From Chrysomallon squamiferum (taxonomy: Eukaryota > Mollusca > Gastropoda > Neomphalida > Peltospiridae), in the NCBI GenBank assembly GCA_012295275.1, contig CM022670.1:35639801-35703800 (forward strand): DNA of 64,000 nt. Reading direction: 5' to 3'. This document shows, in pieces, positions 14,401-28,500 of the stretch; within the stretch, counting starts at the first letter, position 1, and each line of letters begins with the position of its first letter. The notes below the pieces were generated by a model. The model searched no databases. It had not been told where the DNA came from and saw only the letters and a list, made by a program, of their open reading frames with translations. The translations under genes were made by a program, and so were the position numbers.

Positions 14401-16121
14401 TATATAATAGTGTTGGATACAAAATGTTTTCCAGTTCAGGTCATTTCCTAATAGCTCAGTTATTAAAGGCCAAATTATCATAATCCCAGTTTTATTTCTT
14501 TCTGTGGAAGTTGAATAAATACACTTACATATAATTATGTGACATATGCTAGGTGAGTCTTTAGTAAATTATATTACCTGTCCTGTAAAATATTTAATAC
14601 TTTAATGATATTCATCATGTTCTTTAATGTCTCTAAAGTGAGTTTGAAGTGTATATTCTTAAATATAACATATATATATTAAATCAGTAATAAATATCAA
14701 AATTACCAATATACTTGAACAGTGCTTTAACACTGTAAGAAGCAGTTATTTAAGTAATTTATAATTCTAAAATTACAGTGATAACGTTTCAGAAAGAAAG
14801 TTTTCTGCTACCACTCCATATAATTTTTAGCACGTTATCTGTTCCTTCTCATAGACAGCAAAGAACTCCCTGACAAAGTCACATGGCAAATAACTACTCC
14901 AACACTTAGCTGCATTTGATGTATATAATATTTATGGTTAAAGATCATTATTAGAAAAATTGATGTCCCAGGTTTTAAAATAATAACTAACCACAATTGC
15001 TGAGTCATTATCATTGGTTTCCTGTATCAGCTTGAAGCCTCCACCTGTGGATAAAAAAACAAAAACTTCATTATTCACCTCAATGTAATTGTGGATAGTA
15101 AAAACATGGTAAAATTTTTACTTCTATTTATTCATATAATATTATTAATATAACAAAATTTATATATATTATAAATATATTATGAATTACATATTTTGTT
15201 AATATATTTTCTGTAAAAACAGATATTATTCATATATATTTTATGTAAAAATATATATTTTTTTATTTTTTCTGTTTAAAATTTATATAATTATTAATAT
15301 ATTTTATAAATGTAAAAATTTAAGATTATATATATTAAAATACATGATATATTAATCTCTTTTTTTCCTGTTTTAAATTGAATATGTTATTATAAAAACT
15401 TTGTGTGTCAGATATAAAATATATTTTTTATTCTTCAAAATGTACATATATTATAGTACCAGTGTGTCAGAAAAATATAACAATATTAATTTTGAATAAA
15501 CAACATAATCCAGGGAAATCAAGTATGGATCTATGTAAGAAGGATAGATCCACATAATTATGTTGAGTGCCTGCATTTGTGGTGTGAATATGAGGATGTA
15601 CAAGATGATTAGTGTTGGTGTTAAATTTACCAGATCCTGAAGCAGACGCAGACGCAGAACCAGACCCACTTGTCTGGTCTGACCCCAGCTCTTCTTCTTC
15701 AGTCATGTCTGGACTGTAACAACAACAACAGTTTCACTTTATACACGTTTAGTAACAGTTTCACTTTATACACATAAAGTAACAGTTTCAATTTATACAC
15801 ATGAAGTAACAGTTTTTTCACTTTATACACATTTAGTAACAGTATTACTTTATTCATATTTAGTAACAGTTTCACTTAATACATATTTAGTAACAGTATC
15901 ACTTTATACATATTTAAAAACAGTATCACTTAATACACATTTAGTAAGTTTCACTTTATACACATTTAGTAACAGTTTCACTTTATACATATTTAATAAC
16001 AGCATCACTTTATACATATTAATAACCACTTTATATTACTAATATTACTCTATACATATTTTTTGCTAAAGCAGAGTCCATAACACTTCTTAATGTGTAT
16101 CTGTTATATGTTTTTATGTGA

Positions 16122-16179
<58 letters not shown>

Positions 16180-16539
16180 ATGTGTGTGTGAGGGTCTGTG
16201 TGTAGTCAAAGAAATTTGTCTTACATGAGTGAGATTCGATTTGCAGGGCACGAACCTCGAGCAAAACTTTCCACATCATCATACAGATCTTCATCCTCTT
16301 TATAAAGAAAAACAAATATCAGTTGCATTACATAAATATATGCATGCATATATATATAGATATATATAAACAGACAAATTTAGACACATGGATAAACACA
16401 CACATATACATATAAATACATGTACTTATGTTTATTAAATATATACACATTCATATTTATGTGTGTGTGTGTGTGTATGTATATATATATATATATATAT
16501 TCAATGTTAAAATAATACTGAAACAGAAACAAACAAAAT

Positions 16540-16579
<40 letters not shown>

Positions 16580-19463
16580 GTTGCTTACCAGTAAACAGTT
16601 ATAAGTAAAGGAAGACTAGATTTGATAAAAAAAAACCATAAAATTATGAAATTGTTAAAAATGTACATGTTTGTTAAGAGTTATAAGGAGAATCTTTCAA
16701 TAAAATATTTTTGATCCAAATATTAAGAAGAAAAAATAATATGTGTATATATATATATATATAAGCATAATGCATAATAACAGTATATAAATATACTTAA
16801 CACTCCACACAGAATCCTCAGACTGTGGTTGCAAAAAGAAAAATGGCCATCTTTACACACTATTATTAACAAGGATAGAATCAACACTAGCAGATCATAA
16901 AATACAACCAATGTTTTCATTATTATTATTATTTTAGAGTTTAGCCAAATTTTAGTCAAAAGAGATATATTAAATAGCAAAGGTAAATTTCATAAAATAA
17001 TATTAATCGTCTGGATCGATGCAAATTTTAAAAAACCAAATAAACATACCATAGAAGAGTTCCTGAACTGCCTTCTGATATTCCTCTACAATCGTTGTGA
17101 TGTCAATGTTAGCAGGTCTGCGTGGCTTCATTGGAGCATTGTGATTTGATATCAGTGTGCCTTTGCTAATCAGTTTAAACTTTTTGTCGTCACAATTTCT
17201 TGACTTGACGGCCATTCTTGAAATTCGTTTCTTTGTACTCTTTTTTCTAAGAATTTCATTGTTTTCCTCCGATTTACTATCAGTTGTTGTGTCTCCAGGC
17301 TTTTGTACATGATTGCTCTGAAATGTTACTTTAACAATATCACTTGACCGGCTGTAGGTTTTGGTTGATCTTAGCTGGTTTTTGAGGTTGGCTAAAATTT
17401 CGCTGCCCTCAGATATATTGTTCTTTTTACCTTGCTGAGTCTCCCTGAATGTTCCATCAGAACCTGATTTGTCTGATTTGTCAGGCACCCTTGGAGTGTC
17501 TGTCTTGTCTTGGAATGATGATGAGCTTGTTACTTTATTTCCTCCCTCAGATTTATTCTGAAAACTTTTCACATTGTGGTTGTGATCCTCAGCAGGTTTG
17601 TTCATCTCTTCTTTCACACCAGGTGGAGTCCACACTTTGTTATTTGCCAAACCACCGGGTGTTTTTTTAGAAACTGCTGGTGGGGCAGGAGATCTGCCTG
17701 CAACAGGGGGTGGGACAGGAGACTTTTCTTTAACAGGGGGTGGGACAGGAGACCTTTCTTTAACAGGAGGAGGGACAGGAGACTTTTCTTCAACAGGAGG
17801 AGGGAGAGGAGACTTTTCTGTCTTATTAGCAGCAAACCTGTTAAAAACTGGAGGAGGTGTCTTCTTATCTCCAAACGGAGATGGTTTGTCACCAGTATGA
17901 GAGGGTGAGGTGAATTTATTTGGAGTGCGAACATCTGTCCCACCAGAATAAGTCTTAGTTTCACTGCCATCATTGGCCACAGCCTGGGGAAACCTGTTGA
18001 GAACCGATTTGCCTGGTTTGTTCATGACTGGTGGCTTGGAACCTCCAAACAAGGCTGCCCGATCTTTGATAGCACTGGGTTTTATGTTACAGGCACTGTC
18101 ATCAATACCATCAGCCTGCCCAGTAAATAAATATACATTATACTCTGTCAGGTATATACATATATGCGTACATAAACATACACACATACATTTAAGCATA
18201 TACACATACATTGTCTATGTGCAGAGTTTATTCAGACATACATAAGACAGAGAATATTCAAAATCCTAAACTACATACATACATACATGCAATACATTCA
18301 TACATACATAATACATCCATACATACATACATACATCATACAAATATACATACATATATGCATAGATATATACATACATATGTATGTACATTAATACATA
18401 CATACATTCACAAATATATACATATGTACAGAAATGCATTATGCTTATGTAAAGACAGACTGACAAATAACCAGGCAGGGAGACATACAGAAACATATAC
18501 ACATACATGTGTATATGTGTATACATTATAAACTGTCATGTATATATCTGCATAGAAACAAATAAAATATTCATTGTTAACTATGAAACTAATATATTTG
18601 TGCCTACGAACAGAAAATACACCATAAATTATTAAGTGTATACTGCAGTAAATTATAAACTACTTTACAATACAGCTATAAAAATAAACTGAAAACACTC
18701 ACTGATACTTGTCATGTGAAAATAAACATTAAACAAAGATTATAAATTATCATATTACTTATCTAACTGTGATAATAATATTCTTACAAGTGTTTTAATT
18801 ATCACTGTAAATTATTTATCCAACTAACTTTAAGTAGGTGTGATACATTGTTGCTTTAGAAAATCTTAATCTGTAGTGAAATTAGTTTCAAACAGAAGAT
18901 AAATATATTCTCATTTGATAATTTTCAAAAGCGTGTCATGGTTATAAAAAATATAAAATTAATTAATAAAGCACATTCATAAACACATGTAAAGTTAGTA
19001 ATATGGAATAACCAGCAATCACTATTTTGATATTTTATATAAAATAAACATTGACATTTATAATTATTTTAATAACTATTAATAATGTAAATAAATAAAA
19101 GTGCCAAAGAATTACTCATTTTAAATATATTATATAAAACAGTGAAACTGATGTATTTATGATCAATTCTATTATTTAGATAATAACCTTTTAGTTCATA
19201 AACTAAGTCCATAATTAAATTAAATTAAACAAATTGAATAAACACTATATTTTACATTGGCTCTACTTTATTTCAACACTTTAGTTCATATTTTTAACAC
19301 AATTAATGAAATGAAAATACAGTGGTACCTTGACTTACGAGTTTAATTCGTTCCGTGACTGAGCTCGTATCTCAGTTTGCTTGTATATCAAATCAATTTT
19401 CCAAACAAGAAATTATTTGAAACACCATTAATCCATTCCAGCCCTCCAAAAACAACCCCATTT

Positions 19464-19494
<31 letters not shown>

Positions 19495-20456
19495 TTTGTA
19501 ACATGTTTTTAAATAAGAAAATTGTATTTATAAAAGACAAATATTGTATAAAAACCAAAATAAAAGAGGATATATAGAAATAAATTGGTTTTGTAAAGTG
19601 TTTTCATCTTGGAGATCAGACAAATTAATTTAATGCCTTTATCAATTCCTTCAGCTTCAGTCTGGTACACATCGAAGAAGACAAACACGAGCACAACACA
19701 TCAGAGATGCTTCCACAACAAGGTAACCACATGAAGGGGATGAATGAGTTGTGATATGCTGGGTGGATGTTATGTTGTTCATTGCACCAACTAGTGGCAA
19801 TGTATCTGATGCTTACTCATAACTCGGATTTTGGCTTGCAACTCAAAGCAAAAAATCGACTGGGCAACTACTCGTAACTCAAAAAACTTGTAAGTTGGGT
19901 ACCACTGTAGTTTACTAGGAGCCAGGCCATTACAAAATATAACTAACTTGTCCTAGTTCATTGTTAAATATCAGATTAGTAGACATAAAATATTCAGTAC
20001 TAAATATCAGACTGGTAGACATAAAATATTCACTATCATACTTACTGATATATATATGTGCATATGAAAAAAAAAAATATCCATAACAATTGCAACCAAA
20101 TTTGTAAAAATAGATTAGTACATTTTGCTTCTTAGATTAATAGAACAGAAACAAATAACATTTTTAGTATCAAAATCAGTAGATGCTGTCACAGAAATTA
20201 AAACTGCTTGTCACAACCAGTAGAATATTTTGTAATTTTGATAAATAAATTAGATATTGTATCAACTACACTGTTAAATGACAACAATGTTTCCTGTCTG
20301 TATCAGATGAGTGATGGATACAGTTCTGATGATTTAATGAAATGTTGTTTGTTTTGTAAACAAAATGTCAGCATTGCTGCTGATTTACATCAACTGTCAG
20401 TTCATTTTGTTTATTTGTCTGGGGCTGTAATTACCCTATTTTATTTTTTAATTTTT

Positions 20457-20502
<46 letters not shown>

Positions 20503-21043
20503 TATATATTTATGTACATGTGTGCACTGACAGATGGATAGATGCAATGATGCATGTAATTATTATTAGTATATTTTTGTGTATGTGTGTGTGTGTTTGT
20601 AAAAAATGTCTGAGGTTTGTCTGTGTTTGTTATCATTTATTGATTTATTCCTTATTATTTTAATGTTTGTTCTATTTTTATATAATAATATCAGTGCATT
20701 CTTTTATTATTATTTATTATCTTTTTTTTTTAAATGTTGTTATCACATATTTGTTTTAAAATTTACAAAAACGTTAATATTTTAATTTTGTGTTATATTT
20801 TTCATTCATTTATTTATTTTCATTTTATTTCATTCCAGTTCATTACATTAATTAATTTATTTCATTTTGTCTTTTTATTTCACTTAATTTTTTTAATTTT
20901 TATTTTAATTAAATATTTTTTTATATTTTAATTTTAATTTTAATTTTAATTCAATTTAGTTCATTTCAATTCACTTCAGTTCAGTTCACTTAATTATTTA
21001 TTTTACTTAATTTTTTTTTTTTTAATCTTTTATTTTTAGTATT

Positions 21044-21074
<31 letters not shown>

Positions 21075-22768
21075 CAATTACAAAATACACTGAATCTGTT
21101 ACACTAAACACAAAAGTTTATATCAATGACCACTTATAAGCTGCATGATTGTTTCAGGAAGTCTATCTCTATTGTAATAGGGAAAGAGGAAGCTCGTGTT
21201 TGGTGAGAGCAGAAATCCAAGCACAGCAAACAGTCACTGTCAGTGAGACAGTTCTAACATAACCCATGCAGTGTTCTAGCCTGACCTACAACAGCTATTT
21301 ATACCCCAGTACTTCATTCTTCTTAGTAGATAACACATACCTGCCCAGATCATTTATTTAACATTAAAAGAGTTAGTTATAAGACACACAGAGAGACATG
21401 AATATGATTTATAACTCAAAGACAACCAAATTAATATTAAATAAATACTGTGTATTATCATGTCTACTCTGTTCATAAAAGTCTACATTTATAAACAGTA
21501 TTTATGCCAAATACCTACAGGAATTTAAAATTAAAAACAGATAAAGTATTTTATGTGTTTTGTTTCGAAAAGAAAACATTTGGGAATCATTTTAGACAGT
21601 TTTATGCCAAACACAGATGAGTAGCTGAGTTTTGTTTGACAAGTTAAAAGATATTTTGAGTCAAATTAAAATTAGTTAAATTATAATGAACGTTTTAGGT
21701 TTTAGAAAACCACTGAGTAAATAGATTTAAGATTTTCTGATATAACTTTTCTTTATTGATTTTCTGGTTTTACTGCAAATTTAAAAATAAAAAATAAAAA
21801 ATAAAAAATAATAATTATCTACCATCCAGCTTTTGGTCATAAGACCTTCTGAAGCTGAAGGCAAATTTTGTAAATATTTAAAACAAAAAATACACAACTG
21901 TTAGGCATATGATTTTTCACTGGTAATGAAGGTACAAAAAATGTGAAATAATTAAAACTAGTTATTACATGACAGTTAATTATGAGTCATATATCATATA
22001 TGCTAACATATTTTGGATGGTGCTTAGTTTTAATTTTACACTTTTTATTTTTTGCAATATGCATTAATTTTTTTTTTTTTTTTTTTTTAATTTACTTAAG
22101 TTAAAAATATATATATAAAGATTTTTAAGTGTATTTAACACAAAAAAAAGAGCAATAAGAGCAATAATTCATCTAAAATGAAAAATACAATGCATATATA
22201 AATTTTATTATTCTACTTACTGCTTTTTTTTTTTTTAAAGAGAAGCAATAATTGATTTAATTTTAAAAAAAACAAAAAAAAAGAAACAAAAACAACAATT
22301 TATTCAAGAGGTTCTAATCAACCGAGCCATTTCAGTTTCAGTTTTGACTGGTGAATTTAAAACCTGTCACCAAACCCTGACTGAATGTAACGAGACCTCC
22401 TGCCCCGAAGTAAAAGATTTTTGAAGGATGTTATAATTGACACACCCAACAGAACTTCATTATTTCTACATCGTAACTGTAAACCAGTTCAGTGTGCTCA
22501 GTGATTGTCATAGACTTTCTAAGCTGCATCTCATTTTGAATGATGCATCATGGTGTGCATGAGTACATATGCATCTATATATTATACAGGGTGGCCCAAA
22601 ACTAGGTTTACAGTTGTTAAGCAATTTATTTTAAAATATAAGCATTAAACAGAAACTGTTTAATCTCTCAGCTGCTCAAAATGTCCTTCAACATTGTATT
22701 TTATGTTAACTTCAAGCATATAAATGATATGTTTAATATTTGTAAACCTACTTTTGGGCCACCCTGTG

Positions 22769-22811
<43 letters not shown>

Positions 22812-25115
22812 ATGTGTATGTATCTATGTATGTATGTGTATGTATCTATGTATGTATGTGCATATGTATCTGTGTGTATGGGTTATATATATATATATAT
22901 ATACACACACATACATACATCTATATTACACACACATTCACACACATAAAGGAAGATAGATAGATTATACCGACAGATAGATAGACAGACAGACAGATAG
23001 ATAGATAAATATATATATAAAGAGAGAGAGAGCAACATACACACATAATTTTGCTTTTTGTTAAGGGCCAAAGCTTGAATGATAAGCTGTATCAGTACTG
23101 GAGCAAAATTTTGCATGTCTAACTTCCTTAATTCTTTCTGTTGACAGTTCTGCTCAAAATACACTTTGCAACGACAAAGCAGTGGAGTGGAAAACACACA
23201 AACAAGTCTCATGGCTGACTATCACCTAGTAAATGCAACTGTCTACACAGGCTTGTATAAAGAAACATAAACAAAGGACGTTATAAATATACATGCAATC
23301 ATAAGCTTATATTTAATATACCTGAATGAATGTGTATGTATATAAGTACACACATACAAAAATACCGTATTTTAATATTTTTTGTAAAGAGTTTTTCCTT
23401 TAGAATGTAAAAGCAGAATGACAATACAGATAAAAAAAATATATATATGTGTGTGTCATGTGACTCATAATAAGTCATCACTGTCCTGTCATGACAGGTT
23501 TCTGTGTCAAAAACAGGATGAAACATTTGGCATCATGCTTCACCGGGCACAGTTTAGATAGCAGTTTCTGTTTTCTGTGCACAAGATGATATAACTAAAG
23601 GAACAGCCATGATAGGATGCAGGATCTGTCCTTAACAGTCCCACATTTCAGACATTATCACATTTAGCTGTTGGCAAAGGATTATCTAAGGCATATTTAC
23701 AGCCTATGGGAAGGTGCAAAGAAAATATTCTTTTGTGCTAATTTTCAAAAATAAGTGTTTCAAGGATGATGAGAATGAGTTTCCTCTCATGAATGGTCAT
23801 TAATTATGTTTGACATTTAATCATTTTTAATATTTAAACTAATAATTTTAATTATTTCAATACAAAACATGCTAGTGACAAGCTATAGAATTTACATCTT
23901 TATAATCTTAATGGTTTGTGGTTTCAAACTCATTGCTTGTCAAAAATCAAATAAATAATAATTCATTTTTGGTTACATATTATTTTTTTTTTTTAACTTA
24001 ATTATGATGATCTATTTACCTTAATATTTAATGAGTGCTCTTTGTTTAACAAAGGAAGGAGTGATTGAACCATCTTGTACTTACAGGTCATTGTAAAATC
24101 TCTGTATTTCATCTGTACATGCAACAGAGAAAGTCAGATATACATTTTTCTATGGTTAAAATCTTGATAGAAATAACTTTATTAAAAGAAAATCCTTTGT
24201 TATCTTAGCCAACAGTGTATCAAAAAGAATAAAAATAAAAATAATTATGTTTAAATATAGATACCAGACTGAGTTATCCAGGAAGTCTGGATAATCAGTG
24301 TCACCTGAATTTTTCTGGGTTTTCTGCTCTTTTCTGGACCAAAGTTTGATATGTATTTAAAATATAAACTAAAGAAGGAAAAGTTAAGAACAAAACTGAA
24401 TTTAACAAATACAAATTAATGGACTTCTAATGCCAGTTTTCTGTTAATTTGCCTATCTGGAAGCCAGATAAATGGTCTGATATCTATATTTATATATCCC
24501 CTGTGTGTGTATATGTGTATGGGTGTGTGTGTGTGTGTGTGTGTTTATATAAGTGCATGTATGTGTGCATGGGATATGTTTTACCACAACAAATTTGGCT
24601 TACTTCTCAGTAATTAAACTTTCTCTAAATATTAATTAACAATCAAAAATGTTTTTTTTTTTTCATCCAAGCACAAATATATTTTAGAAATTACCTTGCG
24701 TACAAGCAGATAAGTGTAAGACTTCTGCATTTTTGTTTGTCTAGTCCTGTTCATTATTGACAAAAATTTAGTAATAAATTCAACAAGCTCGATCTCCAAA
24801 CAGATTTTTCTTTCTAACATTAAGAACAAACTAAGCAAATGATTTCTGGATTATGCTCAGTGAACTCAAGTTGATACACAGAACCTGGCTAATATGATTA
24901 GGTCATACAGATTGAGCTGGATATCTACATAAATCTGTGTGTATGGAGAGAGTGTATGAATGAAAGTTAATACCTCTCATACATGTACTTGCCTCTGGTC
25001 ATACAGATTTGAACCTATTTGCCCTCAGGTAATTGCACCTCCATATACACAATGATGTACCTTGGCTTGACGTTACTTCATGTTAATTAGATGGTAATTT
25101 TGAAATTGTTTTAGA

Positions 25116-25155
<40 letters not shown>

Positions 25156-25502
25156 TTCTAGAAGTTATTTCTTTCATCATTTTTGTGGCTAATTTTTCTT
25201 TTCACTAAACATGGAACTGAAACAGACTTTCCAAAATATGTCTGAATATCAATAAACAATATTTATCTGACATATATTTACTATTTACAGTGAATAACAG
25301 ATATTGGTATAAAGTTACTTTAAACTGTTTGTCTGCGTAATGCCATAGCCATAAGTAAGTAAACTTAAACCTCCTCACTGAAATTTAAAAGATAATGTTA
25401 CCAAATAGTTAAATTTTCTTGTCTACTTAAGTTAAAAATATACTGCTTTAAAATGTTAACTCAGCGATTGCTAATTTGTAATTTTATGTTTATATATATA
25501 TC

Positions 25503-25540
<38 letters not shown>

Positions 25541-28500
25541 TGTGTATGTGTGTGTGTGTATGAATTGTGTTTGAGGTGGTTATTGTATGTAAATATGTAT
25601 GCATGTGTGTGTAAGGGGTGTACTGTATGCAGATGTATGTAGTATGATTAATAATAATAATCATTTCCAAACACATCACTACTAGAGTACATTACCTAAT
25701 CTTAGCATCCACAAAGACAAATTCAAAATATCAAATCAAACAAACAGAGACTCAGCCATTCCAATCAGTTTTCAAGAAAATGATTTATTATCAGGTACAA
25801 AGAAGTGACATTTCTGTGTAGTAATGGTTTAGATATTAATACTTCCTTGTTGTTATCATGTACAAGATACTTGTTAAATATACCAGACAATCAGACTGCT
25901 GACTCACAGATGCATACACTTTTTTCTAAAACAGGACATACAAAATAGACAAATGTTATCTCAGGATGAAGTTTTTCAAAAGTTTTTATTCCTTTTGTTG
26001 TCAATTATAATTATTATTGTTGGGGTTTTTATGTTATTTTTGTCTTTATGTTAAACATTACATCTAAGATATTCTTAACATATCTCATTGTGCAGTTAGC
26101 AAAGAAAACTTCTTTAATGTCTCAGTGAACATAAATTATTATTGTCAGTTTTAAAAGCATATACTAGTATACAGTAAAAATCTTAACACAGTCCTTGATA
26201 AACCAATTGAGGGGCAGAAGTTTTTGTATACAGGAGATTGTTACAAACAGTTACACACAACAGTTAAAATTCATCTGATATGATATCAAAATGAAAAACA
26301 AAAACATTTTGTTTAAAATTTCAATCCAAATATACATACATATATACAACTTTGTCACTGACATACAAAACATATTTTTACTTTATGTAAATGTATCCAA
26401 CAATTTAACATGCATATATGCATATTGTACACACACACACACACACATACACACACACATATATGTATATATGTATACACATAGCCATTTATGCACTTTC
26501 CTAGTTAATTGTAACCAGCAATGCTACATGCCATAAAACCACATTATTTAACAATGATAACACATGCATATAACTACTGGTACTATACACATTCTAGAAA
26601 CCACTGACCCTGCATGTTTATAACAACACAACTGAACAATCACTACCACTGCAGGTTTATAACAGCACAACTGTACAATCACTACTACTGCATGTTTATA
26701 ACAACACAACTGTACAATCACTACTACTGCATGTTTATAACAACACAACTGTACAATCACTACCACTGCATGTTTATAACAACACAACTGTACAATCACT
26801 ACCACTGCATGTTTATAACAACACAACTGTACAATCACTACTACTGCATGTTTATAACAACACAACTGTACAATCACTACTACTGCATGTTTGCAACTGT
26901 TTATATGTTTATAACAACACAACTGTACAATCACACTACTGCATGTTTACTGCATGTTTATAACAACTGTACAATCACTACTACTGCATGCATGTTTATG
27001 TACAATGTACAATCACTACTACTGCATGTTTATAACAACAACTGTACAATCACTACTACTGCATGTTTATAACAACACAACTGTACAATCACTACTACTG
27101 CATGTTTATAACAACACAACTGTACAATCACTACTACTGCATGTTTATAACAACACAACTGTACAATCACTACTACTGCAGGTTTATAACAACACAACTG
27201 TACAATCACTACTACTGCATGTTTATAACAACACAACTGTACAATCACTACTACTGCAGGTTTATAACAGCACAACTGTACAATCACTACTACTGCAGGT
27301 TTATAACAGCACAACTGTACAATCACTACTACTGCATGTTTATAACAACACAACTGTACAATCACTACCACTGCATGTTTATAACAACACAACTGTACAA
27401 TCACTACCACTGCAGGTTTATAACAACACAACTGAACAATCACTACCACTGCATGTTTATAACAGCACAACTGAACAATCACTACCACTGCATGTTTATA
27501 ACAACACAACTGAACAATCACTACCACTGCATGTTTATAACAACACAACTGAACAATCACTACCACTGCATGTTTATAACAACACAACTGTACAATCACT
27601 ACTACTGCATGTTTATAACAACACAACTGTACAATCACTACCACTGCATGTTTATAACAACACAACTGTACAATCACTACCACTGCATGTTTATAACAAC
27701 ACAACTGAACAATCACTACCACTGCATGTTTATAACAACACAACTGTACAATCACTACCACTGCATGTTTATAACAACACAACTGAACAATCACTACCAC
27801 TGCATGTTTATAACAACACAACTGTACAATCACTACCACTGCATGTTTATAACAACACAACTGTACAATCACTACCACTGCATGTTTATAACAACACAAC
27901 TGTACAATCACTACCACTGCATGTTTATAACAACACAACTGTACAATCACTACCACTGCATGTTTATAACAACACAACTGTACAATCACTACTACTGCAT
28001 GTTTATAACAACACAACTGTACAATCACTACTACTGCATGTTTATAACAACACAACTGTACAATCACTACTACTGTTTATAACAACACAACTGTACAATC
28101 ACTACTACTGCATGTTTATAACAACACAACTGTACAATCACTACTACTTATGTTTATAACAACACAACTGTACAATCACTACTACTGCATGTTTATAACA
28201 ACACAACTGTACAATCACTACTACTGCATGTTTTTATAACAACACATGTTTACAATCACTACTACTGCATGTTTATAAATATAACTGCAGGTTTATAACA
28301 ACACAACTGTACAATCACTACTACTGCATGTTTATAACAACAACAACAACACTGTACAATCACAACTGTACAATCACTACCACTGCATGTTTATAACAAC
28401 ACAACTGTACAATCACTACCACTGCATGTTTATAACAACACAACTGTACAATCACTACTACTGCATGTTTATAACAACACAACTGTACAATCACTACTAC

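Noticed and set aside
17449-18245. Plus-strand open frames of 73-110 codons
   Set aside because: They are antisense shadows of the proline-rich FYB-like exon, which has splice phase and family support.
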